Source: Nitrosomonas sp. Nm84
GTDB taxonomy: Bacteria > Pseudomonadota > Gammaproteobacteria > Burkholderiales > Nitrosomonadaceae
Reading direction: 5' to 3'
Assembly (NCBI RefSeq): GCF_003201565.1
Contig: NZ_QJJP01000003.1
Coordinates: 1 to 64,000 of the forward strand
Length of the DNA: 64,000 nucleotides
The notes under the pieces: generated by a model
What the model was told of the DNA's origin: nothing
The model's input: the letters and a program-made list of their open reading frames with translations, nothing else
The model's database searches: none
Shown: one piece after another, positions 6,997-16,700 of the stretch
Numbering within the stretch: position 1 is the first letter of the stretch
Layout: the number at the start of each line of letters is the position of its first letter
Program-made: the position numbers and the translations under genes

Positions 6997-8496
6997 TCAA
7001 TATTTGACGCGTACGCGATAAGTCAGCGTAGTTTCACTATCCGCTGCAACAGGCACCTTCCACTCCGCCAAACTGGCGCTGAGTTTCACATGCGGCAAAG
7101 ATTCGGATATCACTTCCCAATCACCGGGTATGGGTTCTTGGATTTGCACGGTGATCGCTTCTTTCTTGGCATTTTTTAAGGTAACTTGATACGCAGTTTC
7201 AAATACGCTGGAATGACGCACTGTGCCGGCAATTTGTTGGAAATCAGTTTGTATTTTGTCAGCGGTGATATCGAATGCACTGCCTAGCTTAAGGCGTATG
7301 AGTTCATTACTGGGCGTGTGATCAATGCGATCTTCCCCGACGAATTGGCTATTGCCCTGCAAATCCTTCTTGTAAACGCGAATAACACCTCTGGGCAATG
7401 GAATACCCAAGCCCTCCCCTTTATTGCGAAAATTGATGAATACATGGATCTTGTGCTTTTGACTGATCGTATCGTGCTTTCCGGAATAATAATAATCCGC
7501 CCCCCGCAACAAATACTCTTTGTTGAAAGGAATATTCAGCGCGGACATCAGTGCAACCTGTTTGGTCTGATTTTCAGAAAGTGTCGTGGGATGCTGCAAG
7601 GTATACAGATGATACTCAAAGAATGACTCTTCCTTCATCTGCGATGCATCAACTGCTTCTGTTGCCATCGCCATCATTTTTCGGGCAATGCGTTGTTCGG
7701 GTTGCACACGATTGATATCACCCGCGACTAATTGCAGATTGGCATTGTAATAAGCAATGCCACTTTGGTTGGTCAGCGTGACAAGACCATTCAGATTCAG
7801 CGAATTGCCAGTTTCACTTAAAGCAACCACATAATCAGCGTGCCAGGATAGTCCTTGCGTTAAATAGGAAAGCTCCAAATCGTGTTTACCCTGGGATGGA
7901 CTCAGCAGTGAAACAAGCAAAGTGGGTTTATCACGCAAATTCTTCGGTACACCAGGAAATATCATCCGCCCCGGCACACCCGTTTCGATACGGTCATTAA
8001 ATTTCAGCACCACGCCGTCATTGGTTGAAAGGATAGTGGCCGCTTCGCTCGTCTCTGCGCCTGTAATCGGATTGGTGCGAATAACGGTGATCTCCTTGCC
8101 GGAATATTTTTCCAGCAGCTTCGCCGGGGTGAGCAGGTCAAAATCAAAATTCTGCTCGAGCAAGCGAAACTTAGAAGGCGCGGTGAGATTACGCAGCAAT
8201 GCGGTCTCAGGGCGGATCTGGGCTGACACATCGCGCCATGCCAAACGATTAATATCCTGATCCAATGTAACTTGGCGCAAATCTTTTATCAGAGCCAAGT
8301 TTTCATTGTAAATCGTGATCGCGATATTTTCCTGGTCCTGGGCCGTTGAAACTTTTTCTTCCACTGTGGCTGCATGAGAATTACATATAATGATGGAAGA
8401 AATAACCGCAACGGCTACAGTCCCAGTACATTTCTCAAGAAAACCTGTGTTCTTCAGATGCTTCGTCATGCGTATACACTCACTATAATTCAACAT
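6997..8496 (-). CDS. DUF4139 domain-containing exported protein
   Basis: 499 residues from the ATG at 8496, chosen for AGGA 8 nt upstream; the ATG at 8469 gives a more usual signal peptide and is the main alternative. A hydrophobic segment (GTVAVAVISSIIICNSHAA) precedes the mature start. The chain begins ENIAITIYNENLALIKDLRQV and runs as beta-rich DUF4139 to the C-terminus (..TTLTYRVRVKY). DUF4139 proteins are usually exported beta-sandwich proteins called conserved hypothetical; no enzymatic role is established. The gene follows the GH38-like gene on the same strand after about 175 nt. Confidence 0.8.
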   Translation of the reverse strand: MLNYSECIRMTKHLKNTGFLEKCTGTVAVAVISSIIICNSHAATVEEKVSTAQDQENIAITIYNENLALIKDLRQVTLDQDINRLAWRDVSAQIRPETALLRNLTAPSKFRLLEQNFDFDLLTPAKLLEKYSGKEITVIRTNPITGAETSEAATILSTNDGVVLKFNDRIETGVPGRMIFPGVPKNLRDKPTLLVSLLSPSQGKHDLELSYLTQGLSWHADYVVALSETGNSLNLNGLVTLTNQSGIAYYNANLQLVAGDINRVQPEQRIARKMMAMATEAVDASQMKEESFFEYHLYTLQHPTTLSENQTKQVALMSALNIPFNKEYLLRGADYYYSGKHDTISQKHKIHVFINFRNKGEGLGIPLPRGVIRVYKKDLQGNSQFVGEDRIDHTPSNELIRLKLGSAFDITADKIQTDFQQIAGTVRHSSVFETAYQVTLKNAKKEAITVQIQEPIPGDWEVISESLPHVKLSASLAEWKVPVAADSETTLTYRVRVKY

Positions 8497-8670
8497 AATT
8501 AATTTCCTCATTTCAATACAAAATTCTGTTTGCCGCGCATCTCCGCAAAGAGCAGCTGATATATTGAGAACCGCCATCAGATTCTGCTTGATTTACGTTT
8601 CCTGTATGCACGAATGCAGACATTTAATGATCTGGACACACATACATTCCAGCATACCTGTCTTGCTCAG

Positions 8671-11223
8671 TTATCGAAGCTGCAACCGATGCGTTTGCAT
8701 TTGATGTGCGGTGAGCGATGCCGATAAATCTCCGCTGATAATCATGGCGTCGTCGATGTCCGTTTCAATATGCGTAGTTCTTTTCCCCGATAAAATATCG
8801 GAGGCGAGCGATAATGTGTAATCGCGCGCCACATTGGCCTGGTTCCAGACTCGCGCTATCACACCCTGATTTATTCCGTCCTCAGCCGGTTTCAAAGCCC
8901 ACAGCAGCACATCCGGATCGGAAATGGTTAGAAATGTATGACTGTTTTCACTGTAAACCGGATTTGATCCGATCACAACACCCGTTACGAATGGATTTTG
9001 GTGTTCGAGCGAGAATTTCATCGCCGCTGTTTGATTAAAGGCGCCGTGTGTTTGCAGGGCAAACCGCTGCAAAAATCGTGAATCGCCGCCCTGATTGGGA
9101 ATTCCGAAATGCTTGCCATCCACTTGGCCGCCCGCCAGAATGCTCAGTTGCGGCGTGTCGGTATCAAGCTCGGTAAGTGTGCTGTTGCCCAGTTTCATAT
9201 AATACGCATCAGGGTTTGAAAGCGTTACGCCAACATTATCGTCGGATACATCGGCGAAATGATTGATCGTCAGCCAATCATACCGCGCATTCTGCGGCGA
9301 ATAATGTCCGCCATTCGGCAGCAGTTTGGCGCGAATGACCGCACCAACCTCTTCATGCCAAACATCGGACGAATCGATGTTGAATGAGTAACCCCACGTC
9401 AGCGTCTCACCGAAATTTTGCAGAATATCGTTCTGAATTTCGATGCGATTGCTGCCGCGAATCAATGTAATACGCGTCGTATGCAAATGCGGACTCATGG
9501 AAATCACTCGTAGGGTTACACTCACTGCACCAGGATTCTTGCTTGCAAAACTGCCGCCCCTTCCCCCCAGATCGTTAACCCATCGGTCATTTATCTTGCG
9601 CACAAATTCCCGATTTCCTTGCGTCTTATCGATCAGACTCGTAATCGCGCCGGTGTTTGAAACGGTGATGCGGTAAAAATCGTTTTCAATGATATTGCCG
9701 ATCGCGCTTACCGCATTTGAAAATGAAATTCCAGCGCCGTTTCTGATTTCAAACACTTTGTAACCGACCGAAGGCACATCGCTGGCCAGAATTCTCAATC
9801 GGGTTTGTCCGTCAATCCTCACATACTGCCAAGGCACTTGCTGCCCGGTTGCCACATCAACGACATGAATCAGGCTTTTATTGTCGACAGGAAAATCCGC
9901 ATAATCGGTTCTGTTCCAACTCAGGCTGTTGAACACGTAAAATCTCGGATTGGTGCCGCTTCGGGCAATCATCGTGCTAAGCTGATTTTTTGCGTCCTCG
10001 TGCAGCGTGTCGACGTACGATGTAATCTCACCTTCGATTCTACGCTGCCAGTCAGCTCTGTCGGCACGCGAAACAGGGCCATCTGCAGTCCAGTTATGTT
10101 CATAGTACAAACCGAAATTGAGCATCGCTTTATCGCGTGCCGCAATCCGGCTATTCATAAAGGTAGAATTTTTCAAAGAAACCAGCGTAGCCAGCGCATC
10201 AGCACTGCGCAGCTTCTCCACGGCGCGTTTAACCCGTGCTGAAACTTCCGCCATTGAAGCCGAATACAGCTCCCATTCATTGCCATAACTGGCTGCAAAG
10301 GTTTCCAATTCTGCGCCGTGATGTGCTTCAAAATCCCTAAAAAAATCCAATTGATTCGACACAATGACTTGGCGTTTTTCGGTAGTTAATTGCTTCGCGG
10401 CAGTGACAAATTCATCGTCGATGGTGATGAGATCATCTTCTCCCTTGCCAAAAACACCAATGACCGGGAAAGGATAGCGCGTTGCAAATGACATATCCGT
10501 ATCGATAAATGGAATCGTTGCATAAGGGTCGCGCCCTTCGGCATAACTGCCAATGGAGGTATTATCGCCCGTAATATTGAGCAATAGTGAATTCCATTTC
10601 ATCAAAATGCGGCTATCGTCGCGACCGCCGAGATAATAAATCTCGCGTTCGCGGTTACTCAGGTGCGGCACATGCGTGGCGCATCCACACACGCCCTTCC
10701 ACGAATACTTGGCTCCCGATCCGGCCCACAGCGACGATAGGCCGTATGGCAAAGTTTGATTTTCCATCGCAATCGCCAGTGGAAAATCAATGCCGTGTGC
10801 ACGTTGGATTAATCCCGGATAATACATGCCGCGCAAAATCGCTTCCGCCGGCGTACCGCCACTTGACAGCACCAGTGCGTTGAGCGGCACACTGAAATGC
10901 CCGTCCTTGATGCGGTTAATCAATCGTTGGAATTGCGTCACTGAGCGATTTTTTTGATAAACCCACAACCAAAAACTACCGTCGGCATTCCAGCGCGCCT
11001 GATACGGCGGAGGGCTTGCCGCAGTCGCATCCATCTGATCCAGGTAATAGTCGATAGTAGTCAGAAAAACATCCTGATATTCGGCTTCGTTTGCCGTCCA
11101 CATGTAATCGGTATGATCATCCGGCGCAAGATAAATCCGCTTTTGGGCAAAACTCTGTTGTGCAATTAACAGGATCAGTAAAAAGACACAGCCGCTTAAA
11201 ATAATACCTTTCATACCGACCAT
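8671..11223 (-). CDS. Secreted GH38-like glycoside hydrolase (alpha-mannosidase family)
   Basis: 850 residues. The signal peptide (MKGIILSGCVFLLILLIAQQ..SFA) starts at the ATG at 11223 or, equally likely, 11214. The mature start has DDHTDYMW, the H-x-D...W pattern that binds the catalytic metal in GH38 alpha-mannosidases. An alpha/beta N-domain, a three-helix middle part (about 330-400) and a beta-rich C-terminal half (residues 420-850) follow GH38 order. The segment expected to hold the nucleophile (W-x-x-DPFGHS in classical enzymes) reads AIAMENQTLPYG with no obvious Asp, so activity or mechanism may differ. It acts in the periplasm or outside. It sits 42 nt downstream of a dienelactone hydrolase gene, perhaps co-transcribed. 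Confidence 0.7.
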   Translation of the reverse strand: MVGMKGIILSGCVFLLILLIAQQSFAQKRIYLAPDDHTDYMWTANEAEYQDVFLTTIDYYLDQMDATAASPPPYQARWNADGSFWLWVYQKNRSVTQFQRLINRIKDGHFSVPLNALVLSSGGTPAEAILRGMYYPGLIQRAHGIDFPLAIAMENQTLPYGLSSLWAGSGAKYSWKGVCGCATHVPHLSNREREIYYLGGRDDSRILMKWNSLLLNITGDNTSIGSYAEGRDPYATIPFIDTDMSFATRYPFPVIGVFGKGEDDLITIDDEFVTAAKQLTTEKRQVIVSNQLDFFRDFEAHHGAELETFAASYGNEWELYSASMAEVSARVKRAVEKLRSADALATLVSLKNSTFMNSRIAARDKAMLNFGLYYEHNWTADGPVSRADRADWQRRIEGEITSYVDTLHEDAKNQLSTMIARSGTNPRFYVFNSLSWNRTDYADFPVDNKSLIHVVDVATGQQVPWQYVRIDGQTRLRILASDVPSVGYKVFEIRNGAGISFSNAVSAIGNIIENDFYRITVSNTGAITSLIDKTQGNREFVRKINDRWVNDLGGRGGSFASKNPGAVSVTLRVISMSPHLHTTRITLIRGSNRIEIQNDILQNFGETLTWGYSFNIDSSDVWHEEVGAVIRAKLLPNGGHYSPQNARYDWLTINHFADVSDDNVGVTLSNPDAYYMKLGNSTLTELDTDTPQLSILAGGQVDGKHFGIPNQGGDSRFLQRFALQTHGAFNQTAAMKFSLEHQNPFVTGVVIGSNPVYSENSHTFLTISDPDVLLWALKPAEDGINQGVIARVWNQANVARDYTLSLASDILSGKRTTHIETDIDDAMIISGDLSASLTAHQMQTHRLQLR

Positions 11224-11265
11224 TGAAAAATTGTAAAAGAATCTGAGCGTTGAGTCATATCCAAT

Positions 11266-11979
11266 TTAGTTAAAAATATCGCCCAAAAAGTCAGCAATCG
11301 ATCGATACGCGCGATTTGCTGCCGCTTCCTTGTATACCGTTCCGAAATCAGGATTATTGGCTTTCGGATTCGTGAAAGCGTGCATCGTGCCGCCGTAAAC
11401 ATGAATCTGCCAATCCACGCCTGCTTGCGTCATTTCGGTTTCAAATGCGCACACCTGCTCCGGCGGCACCATCGGATCATCGTGACCATGCAGGCAAAGT
11501 ACTTTGGCGACTATAGTTTCATTTGCGACAGTCCCCGGTGTCAAAATGCCGTGAATACTGATCACCCCGCGCACGTCCGCTCCCGAGCGAGCCAATTCCA
11601 GCACGCACATACCGCCAAAACAATAACCCATGGCTGCAACTCTGGTTGCGTCGACTTGTGGCAGTTGCCGTACTATGCTCAGGGCGGTATTGATTCTGCG
11701 CCGGAGTAATGCCCGATCTTTCGCAAACGGACTCATCAATGCACCGTTCTTCTCAGCATCGCCATCAGCGCCGACAATCCCCTTGCCATACATATCCAGC
11801 GCAAAACCCACATAGCCCATGTCGGCGACTCTTTTGGCAGCTTTACAGGCAAATTCGCGCCGCCCGCTCCAATCGTGCGCTACCAACACAGCGGGCTTAG
11901 GCTCACCGGTGTCGTGATACGCTAGGTACCCCTCCAATCGACGGCTGCCATCTTCATAATCAATGTTTTTTGTAATCAT
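11266..11979 (-). CDS. Dienelactone hydrolase family protein
   Basis: 237 residues, alpha/beta hydrolase fold with Cys nucleophile in GYCFGG (Cys about 123), acid in HGHDDPMVP and His in GGTMHAF. This is the Cys-Asp-His triad of dienelactone hydrolases, which open lactones such as 4-carboxymethylenebut-2-en-4-olide. No signal peptide, so cytoplasmic. AAGGAAG precedes the ATG. No aromatic-degradation genes are nearby, so the natural substrate here is open; many such proteins are general carboxylic-ester hydrolases. Confidence 0.88.
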   Translation of the reverse strand: MITKNIDYEDGSRRLEGYLAYHDTGEPKPAVLVAHDWSGRREFACKAAKRVADMGYVGFALDMYGKGIVGADGDAEKNGALMSPFAKDRALLRRRINTALSIVRQLPQVDATRVAAMGYCFGGMCVLELARSGADVRGVISIHGILTPGTVANETIVAKVLCLHGHDDPMVPPEQVCAFETEMTQAGVDWQIHVYGGTMHAFTNPKANNPDFGTVYKEAAANRAYRSIADFLGDIFN

Positions 11980-12292
11980 ATTTCTCTTCCTTTATTAAAT
12001 ATTCACCAGCAATATATTACTCCCCTCATTAAAGAGCATAGCATCTTGTTCAATGACAATTGCTCAACAAAGACTATTTTATATTGCATTTGCAAACTCT
12101 CCCGTTGCAAAAAATTCAATAAATAAAAATCTGATTCGATAACAACGGCATCTTGCTATCGCACATATCTCATCTATGCAACTGAATATTTATGCTGCGA
12201 CAGCAAGAACACTTTGATTGTTATGAAACTTTATAACAATTAAAGGATCTGAAGAAATCTCGTATACAAAACCTTTATGAGGAATTTATAAA
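11980..12292. other. Divergent intergenic region
   Basis: AT-rich, about 310 bp between the leftward hydrolase and the rightward exported protein. It should hold promoters for both. I see no repeat, RNA gene or unambiguous operator; the only clear signal is the AGGA before 12293. Confidence 0.5.
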
Positions 12293-12871
12293 ATGGCACT
12301 TCTAAGAAATAAAATTTTTTCCACATGCGTAGCAGCTTCTTTGCTATGTGCAACCAGCACAGTATTTGCGGAAAGCGTCGCCATCAAATACGATCAAATA
12401 TTCATCGCTGACAAAGGCCTGGTTGTTAAGGATTTGCTCACCGGACAACTGAATCAATGCACCGCACCACCCTTGCTCGATCCAGCAGGTAATGATGTCA
12501 CCAGCTTACTGGCAACTGCAACCGATGTCGTCATCAAGCGCAATTATGCAATCGTGACTGTGCACCCGCTTGATAGTCAAGGCAACGCGCTGACCGACAC
12601 CGTGACTGTCGACGTATCTAAGTGCTTGGTACAAAAAACTATTCCCGTCAAAGAATGTATCTCCACCGTGGATCTGGACAGGGGCGTTTTGACGATCCCA
12701 TGCGTTCAGATTAATGACTCCATTGTCACAGTCAATATGGATCGCCGCGGCAGTTCGTCTAATTGGGAAGTCACATTCCTTCAAGATAATGCCAACATGG
12801 CAAATTACAGCGATGCCAGCAATGATGATGAGGAAGATGACGACAGCAAAAGTAAGCAAAAAGGTCATTAA
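12293..12871 (+). CDS. Exported protein with acidic tail, unknown function
   Basis: 192 residues. Signal peptide 1-26 (MALLRNKIFSTCVAASLLCA..VFA). The mature domain (27-165) is beta-rich with four Cys (NQCTAPP, VSKCLV, VKECIS, TIPCVQ) that could form two disulfides. A highly acidic, then basic disordered tail (SNDDEEDDDSKSKQKGH) ends the chain and might bind Ca2+ or other cations. No family recognised. GAGGAA is placed about 9 nt before the ATG. It precedes the HbpS-like gene by about 210 nt, with a G+C-rich hairpin between. Confidence 0.7.
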   Translation: MALLRNKIFSTCVAASLLCATSTVFAESVAIKYDQIFIADKGLVVKDLLTGQLNQCTAPPLLDPAGNDVTSLLATATDVVIKRNYAIVTVHPLDSQGNALTDTVTVDVSKCLVQKTIPVKECISTVDLDRGVLTIPCVQINDSIVTVNMDRRGSSSNWEVTFLQDNANMANYSDASNDDEEDDDSKSKQKGH

Positions 12872-12913
12872 AAATGATCATGATTGATCAGCTTTACTGC
12901 TGATTGCATCTCA

Positions 12914-12952
12914 CAGGGCGGTAATATTATGAAAATAATCACTGCCGCCCTG
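12914..12952. terminator. G+C-rich hairpin, possible terminator
   Basis: Arms CAGGGCGG (12914-12921) and CCGCCCTG (12945-12952) with further pairing inside. No T-run follows, so intrinsic termination is uncertain. Confidence 0.35.
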
Positions 12953-13085
12953 CCCCAAAGTAACATCAGGTAAAATCCATTTTCAGGAATATTTAATCTG
13001 AAAATCGATTCAAAAGAATGTTAGCCTTGCTATACCAGCGATCCAGCAAGCCATATCATTAATTGACCTAAAAAGGAACCTGATC

Positions 13086-13607
13086 ATGACTAACAAACTC
13101 CACCAAGTTGTACTCAGTATTTCAGCGTTATCAATCTGCGCATTATCCAATCCGGTCTGGGCGCAGGATCTATCGACGCAGAAAATTCTACCGCTGGAAT
13201 TATCAGCTCAGGCAGCCATGGCGGCTGTAAAAAAATGTCATGACGATGGATTCAAGGTCAGCGTTGCCATTGTCGACCAATCCGGATTAGTCAAAGTACA
13301 GTTAAAAGCCGATGGCGCCGGACCGCATACGCTGGATAGCAGCCGCCGCAAAGCTTACACAGCGAATAGTCTGCGCGACTCGACACAGAAATATGCCATG
13401 CTGGTGGCGCAAAAACCAGAATTACAAGGCCTGGCACGAATGAATGAAAACATTCTGTTGTTGGGCGGCGGCTTCCCCATCAAGATCGGCGGTGAAGTGG
13501 TCGGCGGTATCGGTGTAGGCGGTGCTCCCGGAATTCAGTTCGATGAAGTGTGCGCCAGCGCTGCACTTAAAGTCCTGAAAGCGGACGACACGTTCGAAAG
13601 CAAGTAA
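13086..13607 (+). CDS. HbpS/GlcG-like exported protein (DUF336)
   Basis: 173 residues with a signal peptide (cleavage after PVWA, about residue 26). The mature part follows the GlcG/HbpS fold: LSAQAAMAAVKKCHDDGFKV, VAIVDQSG, DGAGPHTLDSSRRKAYTA, and the Gly-rich end GGGFPIKIGGEVVGGIGVGG. Secreted members of this family bind haem or cobalamin (Streptomyces HbpS); cytoplasmic members sit in glycolate operons. Export suggests a haem or small-ligand binding role in the periplasm, but the ligand is not shown by the sequence. AAGGA lies 8 nt before the ATG. Confidence 0.85.
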   Translation: MTNKLHQVVLSISALSICALSNPVWAQDLSTQKILPLELSAQAAMAAVKKCHDDGFKVSVAIVDQSGLVKVQLKADGAGPHTLDSSRRKAYTANSLRDSTQKYAMLVAQKPELQGLARMNENILLLGGGFPIKIGGEVVGGIGVGGAPGIQFDEVCASAALKVLKADDTFESK

Positions 13608-13652
13608 TTGTTGGAGAACAGATAGGATACAAGAAGCTCGTTACACCAATTT

Positions 13653-13719
13653 TGTCATTCCGAGTACATGAGGAATTTTTGGAGTCAATATCCTAGTTCC
13701 TCATGCGCTCGACATGGCA
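13653..13719. repeat. GTCATTCCGAG-type inverted repeat, copy 2
   Basis: Left arm 13653-13675 (tgtcattccgagtacatgag..) and right arm 13697-13719 are imperfect reverse complements. It lies between the convergent ends of the HbpS-like gene and the first FG-GAP gene, so it may act as a bidirectional terminator. Confidence 0.6.
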
Positions 13720-13735
13720 GTTCTGCAAAAACCTG

Positions 13736-16700
13736 CTAAGCAAAATCGACTGCCACATTCTGCCCCACCAGCAATACCGCGTCATCATGGGTATATACAT
13801 GGTAATAACCGGAACCGCGGGGGCCACCGTCGACCCAGCCGTCGTCCTGGACAGTAATATGATCTCCGGCATTGCCATTGATTCTGAGCGTATTACTGGT
13901 ATCCGACAGATTCAACAAACCTTCTGCGGTTAATGTCAATGTATTGTCGCCCCTGCCATACAAGCAGATGGTTTCAATACCGTGGATTTTGTTGCTGAAG
14001 CTTGCCAAATCCAGATTCAGATCCTTGCCGTCCAGGTGCAACGTGTCGTTGCCGCTGCCGCCGTCAACCGAGCCAAAACCAAGATCCGCCACCTGGATGT
14101 AATCATCACCGGTACCGCCATGAAACACATCCGCGCCGCCACGGCCGATCATTTTGTCGTTGCCGTCACCGGCTTCAAAAATATCCGCCGCTGATGTGCC
14201 CTTGAGGACATCATTTCCGGGCGTGCCCGCAATGACATTGCCACCACCACCACCACCAAAGTCGCTGCGACCGAAGATGACGTAACTGGAACCGGAGATA
14301 CCACCGACCATCAAATCATCAAACCCATCGCCATTGACGTCCCCCGCATCGCTGACTGAAGCACCTGACTCGCCAAACGCCGTCACGCCATCCAGGCGAA
14401 TGCCGTTATTACCATCCAGGCTGGATAAATCCATCGCAGCAGCAAAACCGGAGACTTTACCAAACACCACATAGGTGGAACCGGAATTGTTATACGGGCC
14501 ATCGAAAGAGACACCGACGAGTACGTCATCAAAGCCATCGCCATTGACATCTCCCGCACTACTGATTGATCTACCGGAAAAGACATCCTCGGTTACGCCA
14601 TCGAGGCGAAAGCCGTTGTTGCCGTCGAGACTGGATAAATTTATCGCGGCATCAAAACCGGCAGCTTTGCCAAATACCACATAACTGGAACCAGAGTAAT
14701 CGCCATTCGGGTTAGCATTTGGCGCACCGACGATCACATCATCAAAACCATCGCTGTTGACATCTCCCGCATTGCTGACCGAAAAGCCAGAAATATCACC
14801 CGCTTCCTCTCCATCTAACCGAAAACCATTGTTGCCATCGAGACTGGACAAATCCATCGCGGCATCGAAACCGGTGGCTTTGCCAAACACCACGTAACTC
14901 GATCCTGCGTTGTGAATGCCGTTCGGGTCAGCATCAGTCGCGCCGACAATCACATCATCAAAGCCGTCGCCATTGACATCCCCGGCAGTGTTGACCGAAT
15001 AGCCCGAACGATCATTTGCTTCAACCCCATCCAAACGGAAACCGTTACTGCCATCTAAGCTGGACAAATCCAACGTGGCATCAAAACCAGATGCTTGACC
15101 AAACACCACATAACTGGCACCGGAGACCTGCGAGTCAGAATAAAATTCACCAGGCGCACCAACAATTACATCATCGAAACCGTCACCATTGACATCCCCG
15201 GCACTGCTGACTGATTCTCCTGAAGAATCATAATCTTCCACGCCATCCAGACGGAAACCATTACTGCCATCCAAGCTGGACAGATCCAACGTGGCATCAA
15301 AACCGGCAGCCTTGCCAAACACCACGTAACTGGAGCCGGATCTCTCGCCATTCGGGTCAGCATCAGGGGCACTGACAATCACATCATCAAAACCGTCACC
15401 ATTGACATCCCCGGCACTGCTGACTGATCTTCCTGAAGAATCATAATCTTTCACTCCATTGAGACGGAAACCATTACTGCCATCGAGGCTGGCTAAATCC
15501 ATCGTTGCAGCAAAACCGCCAGCCTTGCCAAACACCACATAACTAGATCCTGCTGCATTGATGTCGTTCGGATCAGCGCTACTAATCCCGATAATTAAGT
15601 CATCAAAACCATCGCCGTTGACATCACCTGCATTGCTGACCGATCCTCCCGACGAATTATTTGCCGATCCGTCCAGGCGGAAACCGTTATTGCCATCGAG
15701 ATCGGCCAAATTGATCACATTTGTTGCTAGCGGTACGTCTGCACTTATCTCCCTATTCACCCGCAGCACCGCCCCGCTATGCAAAAAAATACGATAATCG
15801 CCATCGACACCACCATCTGTCCAACCGTTAGTGAGCGCTATGACACGATCACCCGCATTACCATCCACGGTAAGCGTACCGAGGCTGAATAAACTCGACA
15901 AATCTGGCAAACTGAGCGTCAGGGTATTGTCTCCGTTACCAGTCAGATCAATTGATTCGATGTCATTTATGGCATTGTGAAAGTTGGCCAGATCCAGATT
16001 AAGACCGCCACCCGCCAATTTCAGCGTATCGGTGTCGTTTCCACCATCTGCCAATTGAAAGCTGAGGTCCGCAACCGCGATGGTATCGTCACCGTCACCT
16101 CCGAGAAACATATCCGCCCCGCCACGGCCAATCATGCTATCGTTACCGTTACCCGCTTCGAAGCGGTCTGCTGCCGGCGTGCCGGTGAGTTTGTCATTGC
16201 CGGCAGTGCCCCGGATCGTCTTATCATTAGTAAATTCACTGCGGCCAAACAGCACGTAGCTGGAACCGGAATTGTTGCCGTTCGGATCAGTGCGTGGTGC
16301 ACCGATAATCACATCATCAAACCCATCGCCGTTGACATCTCCTGCATGGCTGACAGCGCTGCCCGATTCATCAGATGCTGCTGCCCCCTCCAGACGCACA
16401 CCGATATTGCTGTCCGGATCGAACAGATCCAATGTGGCACTAAATCCAGAAGCCTGGCCAAACACCACATAGCTGGATCCAGCATAGGCATTCGTATCAG
16501 CATCGACAACGCCAACGATCAAATCATCAAACCCGTCATCATTGATATCGCCTGCACTATTGAACGCCATAGACGGATTTTGACCTACAGAACTCACATC
16601 TCCCGCAAATAAGTGGAAGCCGTTGCTGCCATCGAGACTGGATGGATCCAGCGTAGCATCAAATCCCGAAGCGCGCCCAAACACCACATAACCGGCTTGG

